Shown here piece after piece: positions 7,517 to 12,425 of a DNA stretch of 12,425 nucleotides. The position numbers and the translations under genes were made by a program. Within the stretch, counting starts at the first letter, position 1; every line of letters begins with the position of its first letter. The stretch spans positions 1 through 12,425 of the forward strand of contig LUZV01000098.1 of NCBI GenBank assembly GCA_001603765.1, written 5' to 3'. The stretch comes from Anaerolineales bacterium Chloro_02 (GTDB lineage Bacteria; Chloroflexota; Anaerolineae; Anaerolineales; Anaerolineaceae). The notes beneath the pieces are model-generated. The model made no database searches and had not been told where the DNA came from. It saw only the letters and a list, made by a program, of their open reading frames with translations.

Positions 7517-7664
7517 TATTTTCCCATTTTTCCGGCGAAAATATTCTCCGTCATAATCCCCAGCCCCCTCAATTAGAGGAGGCTGAGGAAATAGTCTTAC
7601 CCGACATTCCGACTAGGCATTTCAGAGATAGTTTCGACAGTTCGTTGATTCGAACGCAACAAGC
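7517..7664. other. 148-nt intergenic region between carbamate kinase and threonine synthase
   Basis: This is the largest gap in the minus-strand gene run. It contains two possible hairpins: 7561..7585, and a 5-bp stem at 7640..7655. No obvious sigma-70 promoter with both boxes and no U-tract terminator is visible. Reading the minus strand, GTCGG occurs twice, 3 nt apart (about 7601..7613). The stretch could be a leader or attenuator for thrC, a processing site, or a small dispersed repeat. I could not identify a known RNA family. Confidence 0.5.
7561..7585 (-). other. Strong hairpin (10-bp stem, 5-nt loop) upstream of thrC
   Basis: The arms 7561..7570 and 7576..7585 pair around the loop AATTA. 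On the plus strand one pair is C-A. In minus-strand RNA the same pair becomes G-U, so the stem is complete only for transcripts running toward thrC. It is not followed by a U-tract on either strand, so a classical intrinsic terminator is unlikely. It is better read as a leader structure or mRNA processing/stability element. Confidence 0.6.
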
Positions 7665-8612
7665 CTAAGGGACGATCCAAGTGCCGGTCTTGCCCTCAAG
7701 CGCGTCCTTGATGTGCTCTGGGTCGGTGATCAGCGCCTTTTTGCCGCCGTGATCCATATACTTCAGGATAGCTTCGATCTTGGGCAGCATTGAGCCCTTG
7801 GCAAATTGACCTTCCGCCAGGTATTGGCGAGCTTCCGCCACGGTCAATTCATCCAACCACTTTTGGTTGGGCTTGTTAAAGTTGATCGCGACTTTCTCTA
7901 CCGCGGTGCTGATCAGGAAGAGATCAGCCTCAATCATGCTGGCAAGGATGGCAGAGCCAAAATCTTTATCGATCACGGCTTCCACGCCGACCAAATCACC
8001 ATTTTCCGTTTGCATTACAGGGATACCCCCGCCACCGACGGCAACAACCACGAATCCCTGGTTAATCAGGCTGCGGATAGCGTCAGCTTCCACGATTGTC
8101 TGTGGAATGGGCGAAGGAACCACACGGCGCCAGCCGCGTCCGGCATCTTCGACCATTGTCCAGCCTTCTTTTGCCATTTTCTCTTTGGCAGCAGCTTCGT
8201 CCATAAAAGAGCCAATAGGTTTGGTAGGGTTTTGAAAAGCGGGGTCATTTCGATCGACAATGGTTTGGGTGATAACTGTCGCTGCCTGTTTTTTGATGCC
8301 CTGGAGATGAAATTCGTTATGAAGAGCCTGTTGGAACATGTAGCCGATCGAGCCTTGGGTGTCTGCCCCGCAGTAGTCCAGCGGGACTTCATGAAGCTCA
8401 TGAGCGGCGATTTCAGAACGGCGGAGGATAAAACCAACCTGTGGACCGTTGCCGTGAGTAACTACCACATCCCAACCTTCGGCGATCATGCTGACGATGT
8501 GTTTCATGGTTTCCGCCGCGGCATGATATTGGTCTTGTACGGTCTGATGGTTTTTGTCCTTAATGAGCGCGTTACCGCCAACTGCGACTACTGCTAAACC
8601 TTTGCTTTGCAT
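7665..8612 (-). CDS. arcC: Carbamate kinase
   Basis: A 315-residue amino acid kinase-family enzyme that catalyses carbamoyl phosphate + ADP <-> ATP + carbamate in the cytosol; in catabolism it yields ATP. The family motifs are present in order: 'VVAVGGNAL' at 8-16, 'VTHGNGPQVGF' at 51-61, 'DTQGSIGYMFQQ' at 84-95, 'NPTKPIG' with Lys131, 'GRGWRRVVPSP' at 158-168, 'VAVGGGGIPV' at 190-199, 'VIDKDFGSA' at 213-221, and 'FAKGSMLPKIEA' near 270-281. Length matches the family. The ATG at 8612 has AAGGAG about 10 nt upstream and follows the deaminase gene by 43 nt of very AT-rich sequence. No ornithine or other transcarbamoylase and no arginine deiminase are visible. An arginine-deiminase role is therefore not supported here. 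A role like E. coli YqeA, burning carbamoyl phosphate from ureido compounds, fits the neighbouring dihydropyrimidinase and purine deaminase better. Confidence 0.95.
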   Translation of the reverse strand: MQSKGLAVVAVGGNALIKDKNHQTVQDQYHAAAETMKHIVSMIAEGWDVVVTHGNGPQVGFILRRSEIAAHELHEVPLDYCGADTQGSIGYMFQQALHNEFHLQGIKKQAATVITQTIVDRNDPAFQNPTKPIGSFMDEAAAKEKMAKEGWTMVEDAGRGWRRVVPSPIPQTIVEADAIRSLINQGFVVVAVGGGGIPVMQTENGDLVGVEAVIDKDFGSAILASMIEADLFLISTAVEKVAINFNKPNQKWLDELTVAEARQYLAEGQFAKGSMLPKIEAILKYMDHGGKKALITDPEHIKDALEGKTGTWIVP

Positions 8613-8655
8613 AAAAAAATTTCTCCTTGTAAATTTAGATTATTTGATATTCATA

Positions 8656-10041
8656 TTAATTTTGCAGCAGGCGTTTTGTTGCCTGATTGTGCTTTTCGAT
8701 CTGTTTATTAACATCCAACGTGGTCAGTTCGCCTTCACGGACGATTACCTGTCCGCCAACCACCGTCCAATCAGCTTTCATTGGCTGGCAGAAAAGGATG
8801 GTGGCAAGGGGATCGGCGATCGCTCCGGCATATTCGAGCTGCCGCAGGTTGATCGCGAAAAAGTCAGCGCACTTTCCAACCTCAAGTGAACCAATGTCTT
8901 TGCGTCCGAGCACCGAGGCGCCGCCGCGCGTAGCGATGGAAAGCGCCTGACGGGCGGTCATCAACGGGGGCGCGTCTGGCGCGGAGCGTGACGCGCCTTT
9001 GATGCCGCTGTTAAGTCGCGCCAAAAGCAGTGCCTGGCGGGCTTCGTTGAGCATATGTGAACCGTCGTTGCTGGCAGAGCCATCCACGCCGAGGCCCAGT
9101 TTGACACCGCGCGCCAACATGTTCATGACCGGCGCGATCCCGGAAGCCAGACGCATGTTGGAGGAGGGGCAGTGTGCCACACCGCAGCCGTGATGCGCGT
9201 AGAGGTCCATCTCGTCCTCGTTGACCCAAACCGAATGGGCAAACCAGACGTCATCTCCAATCCAGTTGACCTCTTTCATGTAGGCAACCGGTTTATGACC
9301 AAATTTTGCCAGGCAGAAATCGTCTTCATCTTCGGTTTCTGCCAGGTGGGTGTGGAGGTGGACGCCGTACTTACGCGCCAGCGCGGCAGACTCGCGCATC
9401 AATTCACCTGTCACGCTAAACGGAGAGCATGGAGCGAGCACAATTTGCAATTTGGAGCCAGCGCTTGAGTCGTGATAGCGCTGAATGAGGCGCTCGCTAT
9501 CCTTCAGGATGTTTTCCTCTGTGTCGACAACGCTGTCGGGTGGGAGCCCGCCCTGGGACTGACCGAGGCTCATTGAACCGCGGGACGCGTGCAAGCGCAT
9601 GCCAATTTCCGCTGCTGCCGCAATCTCATCGTCCAATTTGCTGCCATTTGGGAATAAATAGAGATGATCGGACGCGGTCGTGCAGCCCGAGAGCGCTAAC
9701 TCTGCCATGGCAGTTTGCGTGCTCGTAAAAATGTCTTCGGGGGTCATTCGCGCCCAGATTGGGTAGAGTGTGGTCAGCCAATTGAAAAGGTTGGCATCCT
9801 GCGCGGCAGGCAGCGCGCGTGTGAGGGTCTGATAAAAGTGGTGGTGGGTGTTGATCAGACCTGGTAAAACGATATGATCCCTCAGGTCCAACACCTCATC
9901 CGCCTCTTGCGGCAACTCTGCCTGACTGCCGATTTGCTCAACAAAACCATCCCGACAGAAGATTGCCGCGTTTTTCAGCTCGCGGTCTTGCCCGTCCATG
10001 GTAACGATCAGATCAGCGTTTTTGACGAGTAGAGTCGGCAT
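8656..10041 (-). CDS. 8-oxoguanine deaminase-type amidohydrolase (SsnA/AtzB-related)
   Basis: A 461-residue cytosolic metal-dependent deaminase of the amidohydrolase superfamily. Metal and catalytic residues are all visible: His66/His68 in 'LINTHHHFYQTL', His232 with Glu235 in 'LHTHLAET', His269 in 'FAHS', and Asp320 in 'GLGVDGSASND'. Long stretches such as 'THHHFYQTLTRA', 'RGSMSLG', 'LAPCSPFSV' and 'CPSSNMRLASG' match my memory of the characterised Pseudomonas 8-oxoguanine deaminase Pa0142, which converts 8-oxoguanine to urate plus ammonia. This points to that enzyme rather than to a guanine deaminase or atrazine hydrolase, though the comparison is from memory. The ATG at 10041 has a full AGGAGG 5 nt upstream, and folD ends 15 nt before it. 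With carbamate kinase and a dihydropyrimidinase nearby, it may feed an oxopurine breakdown route as SsnA is thought to do in E. coli. Confidence 0.88.
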   Translation of the reverse strand: MPTLLVKNADLIVTMDGQDRELKNAAIFCRDGFVEQIGSQAELPQEADEVLDLRDHIVLPGLINTHHHFYQTLTRALPAAQDANLFNWLTTLYPIWARMTPEDIFTSTQTAMAELALSGCTTASDHLYLFPNGSKLDDEIAAAAEIGMRLHASRGSMSLGQSQGGLPPDSVVDTEENILKDSERLIQRYHDSSAGSKLQIVLAPCSPFSVTGELMRESAALARKYGVHLHTHLAETEDEDDFCLAKFGHKPVAYMKEVNWIGDDVWFAHSVWVNEDEMDLYAHHGCGVAHCPSSNMRLASGIAPVMNMLARGVKLGLGVDGSASNDGSHMLNEARQALLLARLNSGIKGASRSAPDAPPLMTARQALSIATRGGASVLGRKDIGSLEVGKCADFFAINLRQLEYAGAIADPLATILFCQPMKADWTVVGGQVIVREGELTTLDVNKQIEKHNQATKRLLQN

Positions 10042-10046
10042 GTTTT

Positions 10047-10052
10047 CCTCCT
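10047..10052 (-). promoter_or_regulatory. Consensus AGGAGG ribosome binding site of the deaminase gene
   Basis: AGGAGG on the minus strand is separated by 5 nt from the ATG at 10041. It fixes the start and shows that this organism uses standard Shine-Dalgarno initiation inside operons. Confidence 0.75.
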
Positions 10053-10056
10053 GAAA

Positions 10057-10938
10057 TTAAGCCTGGTCAGCCAGCTCAGCCGCGCGGAGCGTGTTCTTGA
10101 GCAGCATCGCGATGGTCATTGGTCCAACTCCGCCTGGAACCGGGGTGATAGCGCCAGCGACCTCCGAAACTTCGTCGAACGCGACATCACCCACGAGGCG
10201 ATAGCCTTTTTGTGCGCTTGGATCTTCTACCTGGTTGATGCCGACGTCGATGATGATCGCGCCGGGTTTAACCCAATCTTTTTTCACAAATTCAGGTTGC
10301 CCGATTGCCGCTACGAGCACATCGGCTTCTCTGACAACAGCCGGAAGGTCGCGCGTGCGCGAGTGGCAGATGGTAACGGTGGCGTTGGCTTTCACCAGGA
10401 GCAGCGCGACCGGCATCCCAACGATATTTGAGCGTCCGAGGACAACAGCGTTCGCGCCGCTGAGCTTCGCGCCGGCGCGCTCAAGGAGGACTATGGACCC
10501 GGCAGGCGTGCAGGGCACAAAAACAGGTTCACGTCCTTTTTGGGCTAACCGACCGATATTGATAGGGTGGAAGCCGTCCACGTCTTTGTTCAGATCAATC
10601 GCGGTGAGCACTTTTTCCTCGTCCAGGTGGCGCGGTAACGGCAATTGTACAAGAATTCCATTCACAGCTGGGTCAGCGTTAAGCTGGCGCACGAGCGCTT
10701 CTACTTCTTCCTGGGTGGCATCCTCGGGAAGGTGGTGACCAAATGAAATGATGCCAACTTCGGCGCAGGCTTTCTGTTTGTTGCGCACGTAAACCTTTGA
10801 TGCTGGGTTTTCTCCGACCAAAACGGTGGCTAACCCTGGCGCTGAAAGACCTCTTTCCAGCCTTTTATCAACAGCGGTTTTGACTTCATCTCGAATTTCC
10901 TGCCCGATTTTTTTACTATCAATGATTGTTGCGCTCAT
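10057..10938 (-). CDS. folD: Bifunctional methylenetetrahydrofolate dehydrogenase / methenyltetrahydrofolate cyclohydrolase
   Basis: A 293-residue cytosolic enzyme that interconverts 5,10-methylene-, 5,10-methenyl- and 10-formyl-tetrahydrofolate. The catalytic residues fall at the same numbers as in E. coli FolD: Tyr50 and Lys54 in 'SKVYVRNKQKACAEVG', and Asp121 in 'DVDGFHPINIG'. 'PCTPAG' lies at 142-147, the dinucleotide-binding 'VVLGRSNIVGMP' at 165-176, 'GAIIIDVGIN' at 226-235, and the C-terminal signature 'ITPVPGGVGPMTIAMLL' at 264-280. The ATG at 10938 is preceded by GGAGG at 5-nt spacing. The gene is divergent from udk and shares a 48-nt promoter region with it. Leading the minus-strand run, it may supply general one-carbon metabolism. 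In purine-degrading anaerobes it also receives the one-carbon unit released from formiminoglycine, which would fit the downstream genes. That link is inference. Confidence 0.96.
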   Translation of the reverse strand: MSATIIDSKKIGQEIRDEVKTAVDKRLERGLSAPGLATVLVGENPASKVYVRNKQKACAEVGIISFGHHLPEDATQEEVEALVRQLNADPAVNGILVQLPLPRHLDEEKVLTAIDLNKDVDGFHPINIGRLAQKGREPVFVPCTPAGSIVLLERAGAKLSGANAVVLGRSNIVGMPVALLLVKANATVTICHSRTRDLPAVVREADVLVAAIGQPEFVKKDWVKPGAIIIDVGINQVEDPSAQKGYRLVGDVAFDEVSEVAGAITPVPGGVGPMTIAMLLKNTLRAAELADQA

Positions 10939-10955
10939 ACTTGCCTCCGGAGGTG

Positions 10956-10961
10956 ATTATA
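10956..10961 (-). promoter_or_regulatory. Predicted -10 box (TATAAT) for folD and downstream genes
   Basis: The minus strand reads a perfect TATAAT at 10961..10956. Transcription would start near 10949, leaving a leader of only about 11 nt that is mostly the GGAGG Shine-Dalgarno. No good TTGACA -35 box is seen at 16-18 nt spacing. Confidence 0.6.
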
Positions 10962-10974
10962 CTCGAAAGACAGG

Positions 10975-10980
10975 TATAAT
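10975..10980 (+). promoter_or_regulatory. Predicted -10 box (TATAAT) for udk, giving a leaderless transcript
   Basis: A perfect TATAAT ends 6 nt before the udk ATG at 10987. The usual distance from -10 to transcription start would place +1 at or next to the A of the ATG. No Shine-Dalgarno is present between them. A clear -35 box is not visible. Confidence 0.6.
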
Positions 10981-10986
10981 TTACAT

Positions 10987-11616
10987 ATGCTCACACCCAT
11001 GACACCTCTAATCATTGGTATTGCGGGCGGTTCTGGCTCCGGAAAGTCGACCTTGGCGACCAGCATTCTTGAAGCAATTGGGAATGACCGCATCGCTTTC
11101 CTCCCGCACGATGCCTACTACCGGAATCAAGACGAAAAGACCTTTGAACAGCGCTTGATGGTTAACTACGACCATCCTGATTCGCTTGAAACAGAATTGT
11201 TGATTGAACACATTCAGAGGTTAAAACAAGGTGAGGCGGTAGACCGACCTGTGTATGATTTCAAGATGCACACCCGTTCCGCCAAAACAGTCCGGATTGA
11301 ACCCAAACCTATCATTTTAGTCGAAGGAATCTTGATTTTTGTCGAACCGGAGTTGCGCGCGCAGTGCTCGATGAAGCTTTTTGTGGATACAGATCAGGAT
11401 ATTTGTTTTATTCGCCGCCTGGAGCGGGATGTGACCGAACGAGGCAGAACGGTTGAATCGGTCATAAACCAATATTTGAAGACGGTTCGTCCGAGTTTCA
11501 TCGAGTTTGTGGAACCCACCAAGCGTTTTGCTGATGTCATCATCCCCGAGGGCGGTTTTAATACTGTCGCCTCAGAAATGGTAATCGCGCGCCTGAAGGG
11601 TTTACTTGCAGACTAA
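10987..11616 (+). CDS. udk: Uridine kinase
   Basis: A 209-residue P-loop nucleoside kinase that phosphorylates uridine or cytidine to UMP or CMP in pyrimidine salvage, in the cytosol. The Walker A 'GGSGSGKST' is at 14-22. The uridine-binding and catalytic segments 'HDAYYRN' at 41-47, 'NYDHPDS' at 60-66 and 'RPVYDFKMHTR' at 87-97 follow. 'LVEGILIF' is at 111-118 and the lid 'FIRRLERDVTERGR' at 141-154. Length is typical. I chose the ATG at 10987 because a TATAAT lies exactly 6 nt upstream, consistent with a leaderless start. The ATG at 10999 would remove only four residues and also leave the enzyme intact. The gene is divergent from folD, and its last 11 nt overlap the next gene. It could recycle uridine alongside the ring-opening enzymes on the other strand, but may be simple housekeeping. 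Confidence 0.95.
   Translation: MLTPMTPLIIGIAGGSGSGKSTLATSILEAIGNDRIAFLPHDAYYRNQDEKTFEQRLMVNYDHPDSLETELLIEHIQRLKQGEAVDRPVYDFKMHTRSAKTVRIEPKPIILVEGILIFVEPELRAQCSMKLFVDTDQDICFIRRLERDVTERGRTVESVINQYLKTVRPSFIEFVEPTKRFADVIIPEGGFNTVASEMVIARLKGLLAD
11595..11600 (+). promoter_or_regulatory. Ribosome binding site supporting a TTG start within the end of udk
   Basis: GAAGGG lies 5 nt before the TTG at 11606. The alternative GTG at 11621 has no comparable signal at the right distance, so the TTG start is preferred. Confidence 0.5.
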
Positions 11617-12169
11617 TCCCGTGGCTGAAGATCAGAAATATACCCAATCTCAACTGATCGTGCGCGCTTTGGTATTGATCGCGCTGATTGGCGCGACAGT
11701 GCTTCTGGTTCTCAATCGCGATAAAATCCAACATCTCGAAGCTTTAGGCTATCCGGGAATTTTTCTGGTCTCTCTGCTTAGCAATGCCACCATCTTTGTC
11801 CCTCTGCCTGGGGTGATGTTTACTTCGGCAATGGCGGTGGTGTTTAACCCTTTTTGGGTGGCGATTGCCTCTGGCGCGGGAGCTTCCCTGGGGGAGTTAT
11901 CCGGTTATTTGGCAGGGTTTAGCGGACAGCCCGTGCTCGAAAAGTCAGACAAATATCTAAAATTAAAATCATGGATGCAGCGCAACCAGAACTGGACGAT
12001 TTTTTTGCTGGCATTAATCCCAAACCCACTTTTTGACATGGCGGGTTTCATCGCAGGCGCGTCGCGGATGCCTGTTTGGAAGTTCTTCCTTTTTTGTCTG
12101 CTTGGTAAACTCGCCAAGATGCTGGTATTTGCATACCTTGGGGCGGGAATCTTCAAAGGATTTTCTTAA
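11606..12169 (+). CDS. VTT/DedA-like (SNARE-associated domain) membrane protein
   Basis: A 187-residue inner-membrane protein with hydrophobic segments at about 18-36, 50-80, 83-105, 130-150 and 158-182. The family hallmarks are 'FVPLPGVMFTSAMAVVFNP' near 64-82 (the re-entrant loop region), 'GASLGELSGYLAGF' at 92-105, and 'LALIPNPLFDMAGFIAGASR' at 135-154 followed by a helix with 'GKLAKM'. Proteins of this DedA/VTT group flip or recycle lipid carriers such as undecaprenyl phosphate or help maintain the membrane; a given member's substrate cannot be told from sequence. The start is probably TTG at 11606, overlapping udk by 11 nt; GTG at 11621 is the alternative and would shorten it by five residues. 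The overlap implies co-transcription with udk. The stop is TAA, and no terminator hairpin is seen in the 64 nt before rsmG. Confidence 0.88.
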   Translation: MQTNPVAEDQKYTQSQLIVRALVLIALIGATVLLVLNRDKIQHLEALGYPGIFLVSLLSNATIFVPLPGVMFTSAMAVVFNPFWVAIASGAGASLGELSGYLAGFSGQPVLEKSDKYLKLKSWMQRNQNWTIFLLALIPNPLFDMAGFIAGASRMPVWKFFLFCLLGKLAKMLVFAYLGAGIFKGFS

Positions 12170-12221
12170 TCCGAACCGAAAGTAAAAATCCTTCATTCAT
12201 CCTTAAGCCGCCCAGCCTGAG

Positions 12222-12227
12222 TATAAT
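12222..12227 (+). promoter_or_regulatory. Predicted -10 box (TATAAT) for rsmG, giving a leaderless transcript
   Basis: A perfect TATAAT ends 6 nt before the rsmG ATG at 12234, the same geometry as udk. No Shine-Dalgarno is visible, and no convincing -35 box is found 16-18 nt upstream. It suggests rsmG has its own promoter although it lies only 64 nt after the VTT gene. Confidence 0.6.
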
Positions 12228-12233
12228 CATGGC

Positions 12234-12425
12234 ATGAAAACCTGGATCGATCTATTAAACTCAGAGCTCGGCATTGTTTTAGATGACCTTCAAAAGAAGC
12301 AATTTGAGGTTTATCAGACAGAATTGCTGGAGTGGAACAAACAGCTCAACCTGACTGCCATCCGCGACCCAAAAGGTGTGCAAGAGAGGCACTTTTTTAA
12401 TTCCCTGACGAGTATCAGCGGTTTC
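12234..12425 (+). CDS. rsmG: 16S rRNA (guanine-527-N7)-methyltransferase, N-terminal part (cut by window end)
   Basis: The first 64 codons are open to the window edge; the full family length is about 210-240 residues. The N-terminal helical region contains the family pattern 'LLEWNKQLNLTAIRDPKGV' followed by 'ERHFFNSL', which resembles the RsmG/GidB signature 'WN..LNLTAI.....v...Hf.DSL'. RsmG uses S-adenosylmethionine to methylate G527 of 16S rRNA. The methyl donor-binding motifs lie beyond the window. The ATG at 12234 is chosen from the TATAAT 6 nt upstream and the match of the start to the family. An ATG at 12229 is followed by a stop after one codon and cannot be the start. Confidence 0.9.
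   Translation, partial: MKTWIDLLNSELGIVLDDLQKKQFEVYQTELLEWNKQLNLTAIRDPKGVQERHFFNSLTSISGF

Noticed and set aside
7561..7585. Rho-independent terminator
   Set aside because: The stem is strong, but no U-tract follows on either strand.
7806..8597. Long plus-strand open frame (263 codons) opposite carbamate kinase
   Set aside because: It is a shadow of a strongly conserved gene on the other strand; the translation has no recognisable motifs and an atypical Cys/His/Phe-rich composition.
7665..8612. Arginine deiminase pathway assignment for carbamate kinase
   Set aside because: No arginine deiminase, ornithine transcarbamoylase or arginine/ornithine antiporter is visible nearby.
12229..12237. 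ATG as rsmG start or two-codon upstream frame (ATG GCA TGA)
   Set aside because: It hits a stop after one codon, and it lies only 2 nt after the TATAAT, too close to be included in the transcript.
1..12425. tRNA genes, CRISPR arrays, insertion sequences or prophage genes
   Set aside because: No repeat-spacer pattern, transposase, integrase or tRNA-like cloverleaf was seen; the window is almost fully occupied by metabolic and housekeeping genes.

Overview
The window (about 12.4 kb) is a densely coded bacterial chromosomal segment with no gap over 150 bases. The moderately GC-rich sequence, the gene content and family features recalled from memory suggest an anaerobic-type Chloroflexota (Anaerolineae-like) bacterium. 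That assignment is inference, because the window holds no rRNA or other phylogenetic marker. Two start sites (udk and rsmG) have a perfect TATAAT exactly 6 nt before the ATG, the arrangement expected of leaderless mRNAs.

Layout. From about 10.94 kb down to base 1 there are ten genes on the minus strand. In transcription order they are folD, an 8-oxoguanine deaminase-type amidohydrolase, carbamate kinase, a 148-nt gap with a hairpin, threonine synthase, a membrane-anchored family 2 glycosyltransferase, an unusual fold-type-II PLP enzyme, a 188-residue protein of unknown function, a dihydropyrimidinase/hydantoinase, a polytopic membrane protein resembling a degenerate complex I/Mrp antiporter subunit, and a cut-off small membrane protein. 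Apart from the 148-nt gap, spacing runs from overlaps of 4-8 nt to gaps of 7-43 nt, so one or two operons are likely. On the plus strand, divergent from folD, are uridine kinase (udk), an overlapping VTT/DedA-type membrane protein, and the first 64 codons of rsmG (16S rRNA m7G527 methyltransferase).

How the genes may work together. An oxopurine deaminase, a cyclic-amide ring-opening hydrolase, carbamate kinase and FolD together recall the anaerobic purine (xanthine/urate) breakdown islands of E. coli (hyuA-yqeA-ssnA) and gut or purinolytic anaerobes. In those pathways ring opening and carbamoyl transfer lead to carbamoyl phosphate and ATP, and one-carbon units go to folate. Here the usual transcarbamoylase (YgeW), peptidase (YgeY) and canonical diaminopropionate ammonia-lyase (YgeX) are not visible. 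A distinct 489-residue PLP enzyme and a 188-residue unknown protein sit directly before the dihydropyrimidinase with stop codons embedded in or next to the next Shine-Dalgarno. This PLP enzyme-unknown-hydantoinase module is the best candidate in the window for an undescribed pathway. The link to purine breakdown is an inference from gene content and order.
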